64,000 nt of DNA. Source: Thiohalomonas sp041685045 (GTDB lineage: Bacteria; Pseudomonadota; Gammaproteobacteria; Thiohalomonadales; Thiohalomonadaceae). The stretch is from contig JAWLGP010000021.1 in NCBI GenBank assembly GCA_041685045.1, positions 1 to 64,000 on the forward strand, written 5' to 3'. How positions within the stretch are numbered: the stretch's first letter is position 1; each line of letters begins with the position of its first letter. The translations under genes were made by a program, and so were the position numbers. Positions 24,929-32,910 of this stretch are shown one piece after another. Below the pieces are notes generated by a model. The model was not told the origin of the DNA. It made no database searches and was given only the letters and a program-made list of their open reading frames with translations.

Positions 24929-26746
24929 ATGACGCGCCAGCTCTTGAACGCCACTAATCTGCACGCCCTGTTTCGGGCGAGGGCCCAAGCGAGTCCGGAT
25001 GCTGTGGCCTATGCCGAATTCTGCCGCGAGGGGCAGGGCTGGCGGCGGATCAGCTGGCGTGATGCCGCCGCAACGGTGGATCGTTGGCGGGCGGCCCTCG
25101 CCGGCGAGGGTCTCGCGCCCGGCGACCGGGTGGCAATGGCCCTGCGCAATGGCGTCGATTGGCTCTGCTTCGAGCAGGCGGCGCTTTCGCTGGAGTTGGT
25201 GGTTGTCCCCCTCTACCCGGACGACCGCGCCGAAAATGCGGCCTACATCGTGGCGCACGCCGGTGTGCGGCTGTTGCTGGTGCAGGATGCCGGGCGCTGG
25301 CGTCGCCTTGCCGGCGCGCTGCGGCCGATGGCCGATCTGCGGGTCCGGGTCCTCGGCAAGGGCGACTTCGACTCCGGCGACGACCCGCGGGTGCGCGCCG
25401 TGGGCGAATGGCTCGCGGCCGCCCCGCCGTACACCGCGCCGCTACCCGCCCCGGCGCCCGATTCGCTGGCCACCATCGTCTATACCTCCGGCACCATGGG
25501 TCGCCCCAAGGGGGTCATGCTGAGCCACCGCAACATCCTCAGCAATGTGGCGGCCGGCCTCGCCATGTTCGAGATCCGGCAGCAGGATCGCTTCCTTTCG
25601 TTCCTGCCCCTGGCCCACATGCTGGAGCGCAGCGCCGGCTATTACCTGCCGATGGCCGCCGGTGCCAGCATTGCCTTTGCCCGCTCGGTCCCCCAGTTGG
25701 CCGACGACCTGAAGGCGATCCGTCCCACGGTGCTGATTGCCGTGCCTCGCATCTTCGAGACGATTTACGGGCGCATCCAGCAGCAGCTCGAGAGTGCGCC
25801 GACGCACCGGCGCGCCCTGTTCCGGCTGGCAGTGGAGATCGGCTGGCACGCCTTCGAACACCGTCAGGGGCGCGCCGGCTGGCACCCGCGGCTACTGCTC
25901 CGACCATTGCTGGCGCACCTGGTCGGCCGACGGCTGCTGGAGCGCTTCGGGGGTGAGCTGCGCCTCGCGGTCAGCGGCGGGGCCGCGCTCTCACCGCAGG
26001 TGGCGCGGCTCTTCCTCGGCCTGGGTCTCAATCTGTGCCAGGGTTACGGCCTGACCGAAGCCAGTCCGGTGGTCAGCTTCAACCTACCCACCGACAACCG
26101 CCCCGCCAGCATCGGCGTGGCCCTGCCTGGTCTGGAACTGGTCGTCGGTGCCGAAGACGAACTGCTGGTGAGGGGGCCGAACGTCATGCGCGGCTACTGG
26201 CGGGATAAGGCCGCCACGGCCCGCACCGTCGATGCGCAGGGCTGGCTGCACACCGGCGATCAGGTCCGTCTGCACGGACGGCACTGGTACATCGTCGGTC
26301 GCCTCAAGGAGATCATCGTCCTCTCCAATGGCGAGAAGGTGCCGCCGGTGGACCTCGAGGGCGCGATCACGCTCGATCCGCTCTTCGATCAAGCGCTGGT
26401 GGTTGGCGAAGGCCGCCCGTTCCTGGCGGCCGTGGTGGTGCTCAACCCCGGGGCCTGGCAGCGCCTGGCCGGGGAACTCGGGATCGACCCGGGTGAAAAC
26501 GGGCTGGCGGAGAAAAGAGCGGTCGAACAGCTGCTGACCCGGATCGGTGCCAGCCTGCATGCCTTCCCCGGCTATGCCAAGGTCCGCCGGGTTCATGCCA
26601 CCCTGGAGCCTTGGAGTGCCGAAAACGGGCTGCTGACGCCGACGCTGAAACTGCGCCGGACCCGGTTGGCAGAGCACTATGCCGAAGAGATTGAGGCGCT
26701 GTATGGGGAGCGGGTGATCCGTGAGGGGTTAACGGTGAGGGGTTAG
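24929..26746 (+). CDS. AMP-forming long-chain acyl-CoA synthetase-like ligase
   Basis: The protein has 605 residues. I choose ATG 24929; the frame extends 31 codons upstream without homology. ANL superfamily motifs: the ATP loop YTSGTMGRPKGVMLSH, the adenylate-binding GYGLTEASPVVSFN, the TGD in LHTGDQVRLHGR, and IVGRLKEIIVLSNGEKV at the domain hinge. It most resembles FadD15-type fatty-acid CoA ligases, which activate fatty acids through an acyl-AMP. Chain-length preference cannot be read from sequence. It is divergent from apaH with a 110-base shared upstream region, and convergent with apaG across an inverted-repeat element. Confidence 0.85.
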   Translation: MTRQLLNATNLHALFRARAQASPDAVAYAEFCREGQGWRRISWRDAAATVDRWRAALAGEGLAPGDRVAMALRNGVDWLCFEQAALSLELVVVPLYPDDRAENAAYIVAHAGVRLLLVQDAGRWRRLAGALRPMADLRVRVLGKGDFDSGDDPRVRAVGEWLAAAPPYTAPLPAPAPDSLATIVYTSGTMGRPKGVMLSHRNILSNVAAGLAMFEIRQQDRFLSFLPLAHMLERSAGYYLPMAAGASIAFARSVPQLADDLKAIRPTVLIAVPRIFETIYGRIQQQLESAPTHRRALFRLAVEIGWHAFEHRQGRAGWHPRLLLRPLLAHLVGRRLLERFGGELRLAVSGGAALSPQVARLFLGLGLNLCQGYGLTEASPVVSFNLPTDNRPASIGVALPGLELVVGAEDELLVRGPNVMRGYWRDKAATARTVDAQGWLHTGDQVRLHGRHWYIVGRLKEIIVLSNGEKVPPVDLEGAITLDPLFDQALVVGEGRPFLAAVVVLNPGAWQRLAGELGIDPGENGLAEKRAVEQLLTRIGASLHAFPGYAKVRRVHATLEPWSAENGLLTPTLKLRRTRLAEHYAEEIEALYGERVIREGLTVRG

Positions 26747-26760
26747 AAACCCTTTCTTTC

Positions 26761-26997
26761 AACCTAGAAACGGCAGTTGGACGCGCCCGAGTGTGCGTCT
26801 GGCGCGTCGGCTGACAAGGCGCGATGACGCGCAGGGTAGCTTCCTGCAAGGAGGAGCAACGCGGGCAGGCGGCGCGCCAGGCGTGCAATCGGGCGCGTAG
26901 TGCTCTCACCGATTGGGTGACAGTCATAAGAGCCCGAATGCTCCGTTGTTCAACACGTTACCGAACCGGTGAAGCGGTCAACTGCCGTTTCTAGGTT
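26761..26997. mobile_element. 237-bp MITE-like element with 19-bp terminal inverted repeats
   Basis: AACCTAGAAACGGCAGTTG (26761-26779) is the exact reverse complement of 26979-26997. The inner DNA is GC-rich and has no gene. The right repeat overlaps the first base of the apaG stop codon. No target duplication is obvious. It could be a non-autonomous transposon; a role as a bidirectional terminator for the two convergent genes is a weaker possibility because the loop is about 200 bases. Confidence 0.55.
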
Positions 26998-27386
26998 CAA
27001 TGCAACGTATGCGGCAGCGACAACATGAACGGCGGAATGGCGGCGTCGAACTCGAACCCGTCGTCGCCGAGCATGCGATAACTGCCCTCCATCGAGCCGA
27101 CCGGGGTCTCCAGGATGACGCCGCTGGTGTAACGAAACGCCTCGCCGGGTTTCAGGTGCGGCTGCTCGCCGATTACGCCAATCCCCCGCACCTCCTGCAC
27201 CTTGCCTTGCGCATCGGTGATCACCCAGTGACGGCTAAGCAGCTGAGCCGCCTCCACGCCGGTGTTGCGCATGGTGATGGTGTAGGAGAAGACGAACTGC
27301 CGCCGTTCGGGCACCGAATCCTCTTCGAGATAACGCACTTCGACGGTGACGTCGATGCGATGACGCGGAGTCTCCATGGCGGTCAC
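26997..27386 (-). CDS. apaG: ApaG (DUF525) protein
   Basis: The protein has 129 residues from GTG 27386, which overlaps the glk stop (GTGA); ATG 27377 is an alternative. It is a fibronectin-III-like single domain with FVFSYTITMRNTG, LLSRHWVITDAQG, VRGIGVIGEQPHLKPGEAFRY (split here as VRGIGVIGEQP and LKPGEAFRY), the GSMEGSY motif and the C-terminal F-LSLP region. The biochemical role is not settled; the gene is classically co-transcribed with apaH. Here it follows glk in an overlapping arrangement, so it has moved into a sugar-kinase transcript. Confidence 0.95.
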   Translation of the reverse strand: MTAMETPRHRIDVTVEVRYLEEDSVPERRQFVFSYTITMRNTGVEAAQLLSRHWVITDAQGKVQEVRGIGVIGEQPHLKPGEAFRYTSGVILETPVGSMEGSYRMLGDDGFEFDAAIPPFMLSLPHTLH

Positions 27387-28396
27387 ATCCGGCTCGCTGC
27401 CAGCGCGGTACCCAAAAGACCGACCCGGTCATTCAGCACCACCTGCACCGGCAGGTGCTCCAGCAGCGGCCGCATCCGCCCCTTGTCAGTGAACGCCGCC
27501 ATGAAGCCGCCCGACGCCATGTGGGAGAGGATCTTGGGAGCAATCCCGCCGGCGATGTAGACCCCGCCCGCCGGCAGGCAGGTGAGTGCCAGGTCCCCCG
27601 CCACGGCACCGTAAATGGCGACAAACAGCGTCAGGGCGTGACGGGCGGTCGGGTCGCCGGCCGCCGCCTCCGCAGTGATGGCGGCGGCCGGGTCCGGCAG
27701 CCCCAGCAGGCGATCCGAAGTCGCCAGCATCGGGTCGAGGGAGAGCAGGAAGCGGTAGATATTCACCAGTCCGGGTCCCGACACCAGGCGCTCGCAGGAC
27801 ACCCGGCCATGCTCCGCCCGCAGGTAGCGCAGGAGCGCATCCTGCTCCTCATCGAGGGGCGCGAAATGGGTGTGACCGCCCTCGGTGGGCCAGCAGTCGT
27901 AGTGGGGGCCGTTCTGGAATAGCAGCGCCACCCCCAGCCCGGTACCGGCCCCCAATACCAGCCGAGGTGCCCCCGGTTGCGCCGGCCGCTCCTGCAGCTG
28001 GGCGAGATCGGCAGGCGCCAGGGCGTCGATACCGTAGCCCACCGCCTGGAAGTCATTGATCAGGCGCACCCGGCCGATGCCCAGTACCTCGGCCAGTTGG
28101 CGCGAGTCCGGCTCCCACGGCAGGTTGGTGAGGCGGGCATGTTGGTGATCACCGAGGTCCTGTACGGGACCGGCGACGCCGAGGCAGGCGGCGTAGACCG
28201 CCTGCTCGCCGATCTCGGCCCTGAACGCGCGGACGATACTGCGCAGGTCCGGGTGCTCGCGACTGGTGTAGCGGGTTTCCGCCAGTACCTCGCCGCGCGG
28301 GTACGATACACGGGGATCGAAGGCCACCAGCTGCATCAGGGTCTTGGTCCCACCGATGTCGCCGGCGATGACCCTGACCGGGGATTCCCTTTCCAT
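27383..28396 (-). CDS. glk: glucokinase
   Basis: The protein has 337 residues. I choose ATG 28396, with GGGAG 5 bases upstream; a TTG at 28408 would add four residues. It belongs to the Glk (hexokinase-fold) group and not ROK: ATP loop GDIGGTKTLMQL, LVLGAGTGLGVALLF, the substrate-site PTEGGHTHFAP, and IAGGIAPKIL near the C-terminus. It phosphorylates glucose to glucose-6-phosphate in the cytoplasm. pgl lies immediately upstream, which suggests feeding of the oxidative pentose or Entner-Doudoroff route, although zwf and edd are not in the window. Confidence 0.93.
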   Translation of the reverse strand: MERESPVRVIAGDIGGTKTLMQLVAFDPRVSYPRGEVLAETRYTSREHPDLRSIVRAFRAEIGEQAVYAACLGVAGPVQDLGDHQHARLTNLPWEPDSRQLAEVLGIGRVRLINDFQAVGYGIDALAPADLAQLQERPAQPGAPRLVLGAGTGLGVALLFQNGPHYDCWPTEGGHTHFAPLDEEQDALLRYLRAEHGRVSCERLVSGPGLVNIYRFLLSLDPMLATSDRLLGLPDPAAAITAEAAAGDPTARHALTLFVAIYGAVAGDLALTCLPAGGVYIAGGIAPKILSHMASGGFMAAFTDKGRMRPLLEHLPVQVVLNDRVGLLGTALAASRM

Positions 28397-28411
28397 CTTG
28401 TCTCCCAATGT

Positions 28412-29191
28412 TTATTCGATGCGCGGACGCATGACGTGCCGCGCCGCGGCCTGATCCAGATACCACTCCAACTGACCCGATGGCCGCAGCAACTGCACGG
28501 GCAGCGGATTGACATCGGTGCGACGCAGGAATACGTGGCGAATGATATCCGCCTTTTTGCGGCCGGACACCAGCAGCATGATGTGGCGGGCCGCGTTGAT
28601 GACCGGGAAGGTCAGGCTGATCCGCCAGCTGTCCAGCTTGGGCACGAACACGGCGGCGGCGGGCTTGCGCCGTTTGAGGATATCGGTACCGGGGAACAAC
28701 GAGGCGACATGGCCGTCGGGACCGGTACCGAGCAGGATCATGTCCAGCACCGGGACCTGATCACTGGCCCGCGGGGCATAGCGCTTCAGCTCCTCGGCGT
28801 AGGCCTGTGCCGCCCGCTCAGGCGGCATCTCACCGACGATACGATGAACCTGTGCCTCCGGCAGCGGCACCTGAGTGAGCAGTGCGGCGCGGGCCATACG
28901 GTAATTGCTCTGGGGATGGTCGGGCGGCACACAGCGCTCGTCGCCAAACCAGACATGAACCCGGCTCCAGTCGATAATGCCCTTCAGCGGACTCTGGGCC
29001 AGCAGGCGATAGACCCCTTCCGGCGTACTGCCGCCGGCCAGGGCGATGTGAAAGGCACCCCGCTCTTCGACGCACTCGGCGGCCATCATCGCCACCCGCT
29101 CGGCACAGGCCCGGAACAGCGCCGTCTCGTCCCGGTGGATATGGACATCGCCCTTCACGGCTGCCGAACTGCCGGAAACTTGCGAAGACAC
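28412..29191 (-). CDS. pgl: 6-phosphogluconolactonase
   Basis: The protein has 259 residues from GTG 29191; no strong ribosome site is seen, so a slightly shorter start is possible. Motifs of the DevB/SOL-type lactonase: FHIALAGGSTPEGVYRLL, VHVWFGDERCVPPDHPQSNY and ILLGTGPDGHVASLFPG. It hydrolyses 6-phosphogluconolactone to 6-phosphogluconate. It precedes glk by about 15 bases, so pgl-glk-apaG probably form one transcript. Without an adjacent zwf, the glucose-6-phosphate dehydrogenase must be encoded elsewhere. Confidence 0.92.
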   Translation of the reverse strand: MSSQVSGSSAAVKGDVHIHRDETALFRACAERVAMMAAECVEERGAFHIALAGGSTPEGVYRLLAQSPLKGIIDWSRVHVWFGDERCVPPDHPQSNYRMARAALLTQVPLPEAQVHRIVGEMPPERAAQAYAEELKRYAPRASDQVPVLDMILLGTGPDGHVASLFPGTDILKRRKPAAAVFVPKLDSWRISLTFPVINAARHIMLLVSGRKKADIIRHVFLRRTDVNPLPVQLLRPSGQLEWYLDQAAARHVMRPRIE

Positions 29192-29261
29192 GCCCGGCAG
29201 CGGGGCCCCGACGGGTTGCCGCGCATCGGACCAACACCAATACGCGCCCTCTCAGCCATCC

Positions 29262-29549
29262 CTAATACCCCTGTTCCTGACGGCGACGACGGTGCTGTTC
29301 CACCCTTTCGATGGCGTTCTGCACGGCCCCGTCCACGTCACGGTCTATCGTCGCCCGCTCGTCGCTGGTGAGGAAAAACGCCATGTCGACGTCGTACCGC
29401 ACGTAGCGGGCAGGTAGTGCATTGAGCGCCACACAGGCGGCGTCCTGCACAAACTCCTCGTCACCGCCCCGCGGATCGCCGCTCAGCACCTCGAGGAGGC
29501 GTTGGATAACCAGCGATTCGTAATAGTTGTGAATCGATTCGAAGTTCAT
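29262..29549 (-). CDS. short ComFB-family protein
   Basis: The protein has 95 residues from ATG 29549, with AGGAG at good spacing. It matches the late-competence ComFB family: HNYYESLVIQRLLEVL then DAACVALNALPARYVRYDVDMAFFLT, the N-LP-xYVR core. In cyanobacteria a ComFB protein has been reported to bind c-di-GMP; in proteobacteria the role is not established. The window holds two c-di-GMP turnover proteins, so an effector role is conceivable, but that is inference. The usual zinc-cysteines of ComFB are absent here. Confidence 0.75.
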   Translation of the reverse strand: MNFESIHNYYESLVIQRLLEVLSGDPRGGDEEFVQDAACVALNALPARYVRYDVDMAFFLTSDERATIDRDVDGAVQNAIERVEQHRRRRQEQGY

Positions 29550-29579
29550 GACGACTCCTCGATCCGTGTGGCATTGCCG

Positions 29580-30122
29580 CTATTCCAAGCATAACGCTAT
29601 GGAAGCCCCATCGGCCACCCTTTCGCCGCGCAGCCGCCAGGCCAGCTGATCCTCTGCGTCGATCAAGCCGTGTTCGAGCAGCCACTGCCGGGCATCCCCG
29701 GAATCCCCTTCGAACCAGCGCATGGCCGATCCCAGGCGAAAGGTGTAGCCCCAGCTATCCATGTCGGCCGTCATGCGTTGCCGGCCGACGCCCGGCAAGT
29801 AATCAGACAGCAGGATCTGCACGTAGTTGACACCATTTTCCTCGTCATAGTCGCCACCGGCGTCGGTGTGCAGGTTGGCGCGGCGCTCGGCGTCCATGCA
29901 GATCAGGTGACAGGACTCGTGCAGGGCCGAATGCACGGGCGTGTCCGGGCGAACGTAGACGGAACGGGCGATGATGCCCGCCTCGGGGTCACCGAACCAG
30001 CTGCCCGGAATGGGCTCGCCCGCGGGGACCTGCTGAAGGGTGAGGCCAAAGCGGGCGAGCAGCTGCGCCAGCGGGTCATGGCCGAGTTCGGCGCAGAGCA
30101 ATACGGATGATTGTACGGACAT
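29580..30122 (-). CDS. conserved hypothetical protein with HExxH motif
   Basis: The protein has 180 residues. I choose ATG 30122, with GGGAGG 6 bases upstream; the longer frame lacks protein-like composition. HESCH at 68-72 is an HExxH zinc-protease motif embedded in PVHSALHESCHLICMD. It is followed by DEENGVNYVQILLSDYLPG, where an acidic residue could be a third ligand, and a WGYTFRLGSA block. I recognise no named family. It could be a small metallopeptidase or a degenerate relative. It sits between the LysM fusion gene and comFB on the same strand with short gaps, so all three may be co-transcribed. Confidence 0.7.
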   Translation of the reverse strand: MSVQSSVLLCAELGHDPLAQLLARFGLTLQQVPAGEPIPGSWFGDPEAGIIARSVYVRPDTPVHSALHESCHLICMDAERRANLHTDAGGDYDEENGVNYVQILLSDYLPGVGRQRMTADMDSWGYTFRLGSAMRWFEGDSGDARQWLLEHGLIDAEDQLAWRLRGERVADGASIALCLE

Positions 30123-30153
30123 GGCGATACCTCCCGGCGCATAGGATACGGGA

Positions 30154-32028
30154 TCACTCCACCTCGATGACGATCCGATCGCCGGGATAAATACGATCCG
30201 GGTCCTCGATCCCGCTGGCGCTGGCCAGTTCCCTGAAGCGGAAGGCGTTCCGCAGGTAGCGGCGGGCGATGCTCCAGAGGGTGTCACCCCGCACCACCAC
30301 GTACTCGAAGCGGCAACGCGGACAGCTGCGCCGGGCCTCGCCGTTGGCACGCGGCAGCGGCGGCGCGGCGATGGTCTCGAAGCGCGGACCGCCTTCGGTT
30401 GGCGTCCCGTCCTGCGCCGGCGTGGGCTGGGCCGCTGCTGCTGTGTTGTCGGCAGCGGGTTCGGGTTCCGGCTCCGGTGTCGGAAGCGGCTCGCCGGGCG
30501 GCGCTTCTGCCGGCGGCGCCGGCTCCACAGTTGCGCCCGATGCTACGTCCGCCAGCCATTCATCGAGCAGGGCCGCGCGGGGGACCTGGACCACCAGTTC
30601 TCGCGGTGGCCGGCTGACCGGTTCGCCGCTCGCGACCGCTTCCGGGGGCGGGTCGACCGCTGCCGCGGCGATGACCGCTTCCACCGGACTGGCCTGCGCC
30701 ATGGCAGTAAACGCTTCCGGCGAGCGGTCATCTTTCGTGGCGGTGACCGCCCCTTCCTGCAAGTCGACCGGTGCCGTGGTGACTTCCGCTTCCGACGGGC
30801 TGGCCTGTTCGGAAAAGGTGGTGGCTCCCGGGTGGCCGTCCGGCTCGTGGTCGGGTTCCGGCAGGCGAGTCGCTGCTTTGGTGGTCGTGGTGTCCGCCGG
30901 CTCCGTTACGGCGGTCTGATCGCTTGGGGTGGAAGTCGGCTCGGAGGCCGGCGTCGGTGACGATGGCGATGGCGATGGCGATGGCGATGGCGATATCGTG
31001 GGCGCCGGCATGTGGCCGGGCCGGTCCCCCACAAAGTCAAGCCGTCGTTCCGCCGAGGTATCGACTGGCGCGCTTAATGCGGCGCGCGGCGGCGTCCAGT
31101 GGACCGGGACCGGATCCACCCAAGGCTGCCACCAGAGCAGCACGATGGCCACAATCGCCAGCGGGACCAGGACGACTGACGCCAGCAGCGCTCTGTCACC
31201 GGCTGCCCCCTCGGCTTCGATTACCGGCGGCTCGCGGTGGGTCACGGTCGGGCGCGGAGGTGGCTGGACGGCGCTGGACGGGGTTGATGGCGGCGGCCGA
31301 CGGGGTGGAACCGGCGGCTTGGGCGACAGCGGTGGCTCCCGCCGTGGTTCCGGGCGGCGGGCGCCTGCCGGCGTTTCGGCGGATAGCGGCGCCGATACTG
31401 TCGTCGCTCCCGGGGGGGAATTGCGCACCAGAGCCGTGGCCGCCGGCGCGCTCCGTGGCCGGCCGGGCATGGGTCCGGTCTCCGGCCTTTCGGAACTTTG
31501 CGCGGGAGGCGGCAACGGTGTCGCCGAGGGGTCGGCAGCCGTTACGGTAGGCGGCGGGAGAGCGCCTTCATCCCTCAGCAATTCCAGGTGATGGCGCAAA
31601 GGACCGTGGTCCTCAAGGTCCAGCAGCGCATCGAGCCGCGCGTAAAGATACAGCCGCCCCTCGTAGACAAACCCCCTCGGGAAGATGCGGCGCGGCAGAT
31701 AGGCCGGGAGCGCTCGCCACTGGCCGCCCCCGCTCTCCACGAGATCGTCGACGGCGTCCACGTGCAGGCCGAAGAACCGGCCCGGTGGCTGATAGACCAG
31801 CACCCGTCCAGCGGCGGCCGGTGTCAGTTCGAGCTGTGCCGCCAGCTCGACCAGCTGATGGACATGCCCGGCATGATGGAACAGACCGGGACGCGCACGG
31901 CTGGCGCCCGGCGTCCGTGTCACCCGCTCCGGCCGCGCAATAACCCGCGCCACCTCGCCGGCATCCACGGCAAAGCGCAACACGTCGATACGGAACAGCA
32001 GCAGTCGATCGGGGCTTGGATGCTCCAC
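30154..32028 (-). CDS. CheW-like domain - transmembrane - LysM fusion protein
   Basis: The protein has 624 residues from GTG 32028. Residues 5-145 look like a CheW-type adaptor fold: LLLFRIDVLRFAVDAGEVARV, then GRVLVYQPPGRFFGLHVDAV and the final YLYARLDALL. A Pro-rich linker (155-275) leads to one transmembrane helix at 281-300. A long Pro/Ala/Glu-rich stretch follows, including a Ser-Pro dipeptide run coded by GGCGAT-type repeats at about 30962-30993. LysM closes the protein (about 572-622), with GDTLWSIARRYL and DRIYPGDRIVI. Topology suggests a cytoplasmic signalling adaptor tied to a periplasmic peptidoglycan-binding tip. This is an unusual architecture; CheW similarity is from pattern and should be regarded as probable. 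Confidence 0.65.
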   Translation of the reverse strand: MEHPSPDRLLLFRIDVLRFAVDAGEVARVIARPERVTRTPGASRARPGLFHHAGHVHQLVELAAQLELTPAAAGRVLVYQPPGRFFGLHVDAVDDLVESGGGQWRALPAYLPRRIFPRGFVYEGRLYLYARLDALLDLEDHGPLRHHLELLRDEGALPPPTVTAADPSATPLPPPAQSSERPETGPMPGRPRSAPAATALVRNSPPGATTVSAPLSAETPAGARRPEPRREPPLSPKPPVPPRRPPPSTPSSAVQPPPRPTVTHREPPVIEAEGAAGDRALLASVVLVPLAIVAIVLLWWQPWVDPVPVHWTPPRAALSAPVDTSAERRLDFVGDRPGHMPAPTISPSPSPSPSPSSPTPASEPTSTPSDQTAVTEPADTTTTKAATRLPEPDHEPDGHPGATTFSEQASPSEAEVTTAPVDLQEGAVTATKDDRSPEAFTAMAQASPVEAVIAAAAVDPPPEAVASGEPVSRPPRELVVQVPRAALLDEWLADVASGATVEPAPPAEAPPGEPLPTPEPEPEPAADNTAAAAQPTPAQDGTPTEGGPRFETIAAPPLPRANGEARRSCPRCRFEYVVVRGDTLWSIARRYLRNAFRFRELASASGIEDPDRIYPGDRIVIEVE

Positions 32029-32072
32029 GGCGCGGGTGTGAGAGGAACCTGCAACGGTTAACGGCAGCCTTG

Positions 32073-32092
32073 AGCGCGGCTTGAGCCGCGCT
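32073..32092. other. perfect stem-loop between rsmA and the LysM gene
   Basis: AGCGCGGC and GCCGCGCT pair around a TTGA loop. No T-run follows on either strand, so it is not a clear intrinsic terminator. Confidence 0.4.
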
Positions 32093-32142
32093 GAAGACGG
32101 GTACCCGCGTGGCCCTTTCCCCTCGCGCGAGAGCTGTATGAG

Positions 32143-32910
32143 TTATTCGACAGCGTCAGCCAGCCGGGCGAATTCGGCGACACTTAGTGTTTCCGGCCGA
32201 CGGCCCGGGTCGATCCCCAAAGCGGCAATGGTCTCGGCGTCCAGCTCGCCTTTCAGGTTATTGCGCAGGGTCTTGCGGCGCTGGGTGAAGGCCTTGGCGA
32301 CAATACGGGCGAACACCGCCGCATCGCGTACCGCCACCGGAGAAATGGTATAGGGCACCAGCCGGACCACGGCCGAGTAGACCTTGGGTGCCGGCTTGAA
32401 CGCCCCCGGCGGCACGTCGAACAACGCCTCCACCCGACAGCGCTGCTGCACCATGATACTCAGCCGCCCGTAATCCCCGCCGCCCGGCGCGGCAGCCAGG
32501 CGATCCACCACCTCTTTTTGCAGCATGAAGTGCATGTCATGCACACAGGCAGACTGATCCAGGAGGTGAAACAGCAGCGGGGTGGAGATGTTGTAGGGCA
32601 GGTTGCCTACCACGCGCAGCGGACCGGCCGCGGCGAGGGAGCAGAAGTCGAATTGCAGGGCATCGGCATTGTGCAGGTGCAGCGCCGCCCCGAACCGCTC
32701 GGCCAGGCGCGGGACCAGATCACGGTCCAGTTCCACGGCTTCCAGGCGGTCGACGGCCGCGAGCAGCGGCTCGGTCAACGCCCCCATCCCGGGACCGATC
32801 TCCACCAGCCGGTCGTCGCGCCGGGGGTTGATGGCGCGCACGATGCGGTCGATCACGCGTGGATCGTGCAGGAAGTTCTGGCCGAAGCGTTTGCGGGCGC
32901 GATGCTGCAT
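32143..32910 (-). CDS. rsmA: 16S rRNA (A1518/A1519) dimethyltransferase
   Basis: The protein has 255 residues from ATG 32910, overlapping the pdxA stop (ATGA). Motifs: KRFGQNFLHDPRVIDRIV, VEIGPGMGALTEPLL for AdoMet, VVGNLPYNISTPLLFHLL containing the catalytic NLPY, and a C-terminal FxxRRKTLRNNL region (FTQRRKTLRNNL). It dimethylates two adenines in the 3' end of 16S rRNA during 30S maturation. The position after pdxA is the conserved order lptD-surA-pdxA-rsmA. apaG, normally next, lies about 4.8 kb further on. Confidence 0.97.
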   Translation of the reverse strand: MQHRARKRFGQNFLHDPRVIDRIVRAINPRRDDRLVEIGPGMGALTEPLLAAVDRLEAVELDRDLVPRLAERFGAALHLHNADALQFDFCSLAAAGPLRVVGNLPYNISTPLLFHLLDQSACVHDMHFMLQKEVVDRLAAAPGGGDYGRLSIMVQQRCRVEALFDVPPGAFKPAPKVYSAVVRLVPYTISPVAVRDAAVFARIVAKAFTQRRKTLRNNLKGELDAETIAALGIDPGRRPETLSVAEFARLADAVE

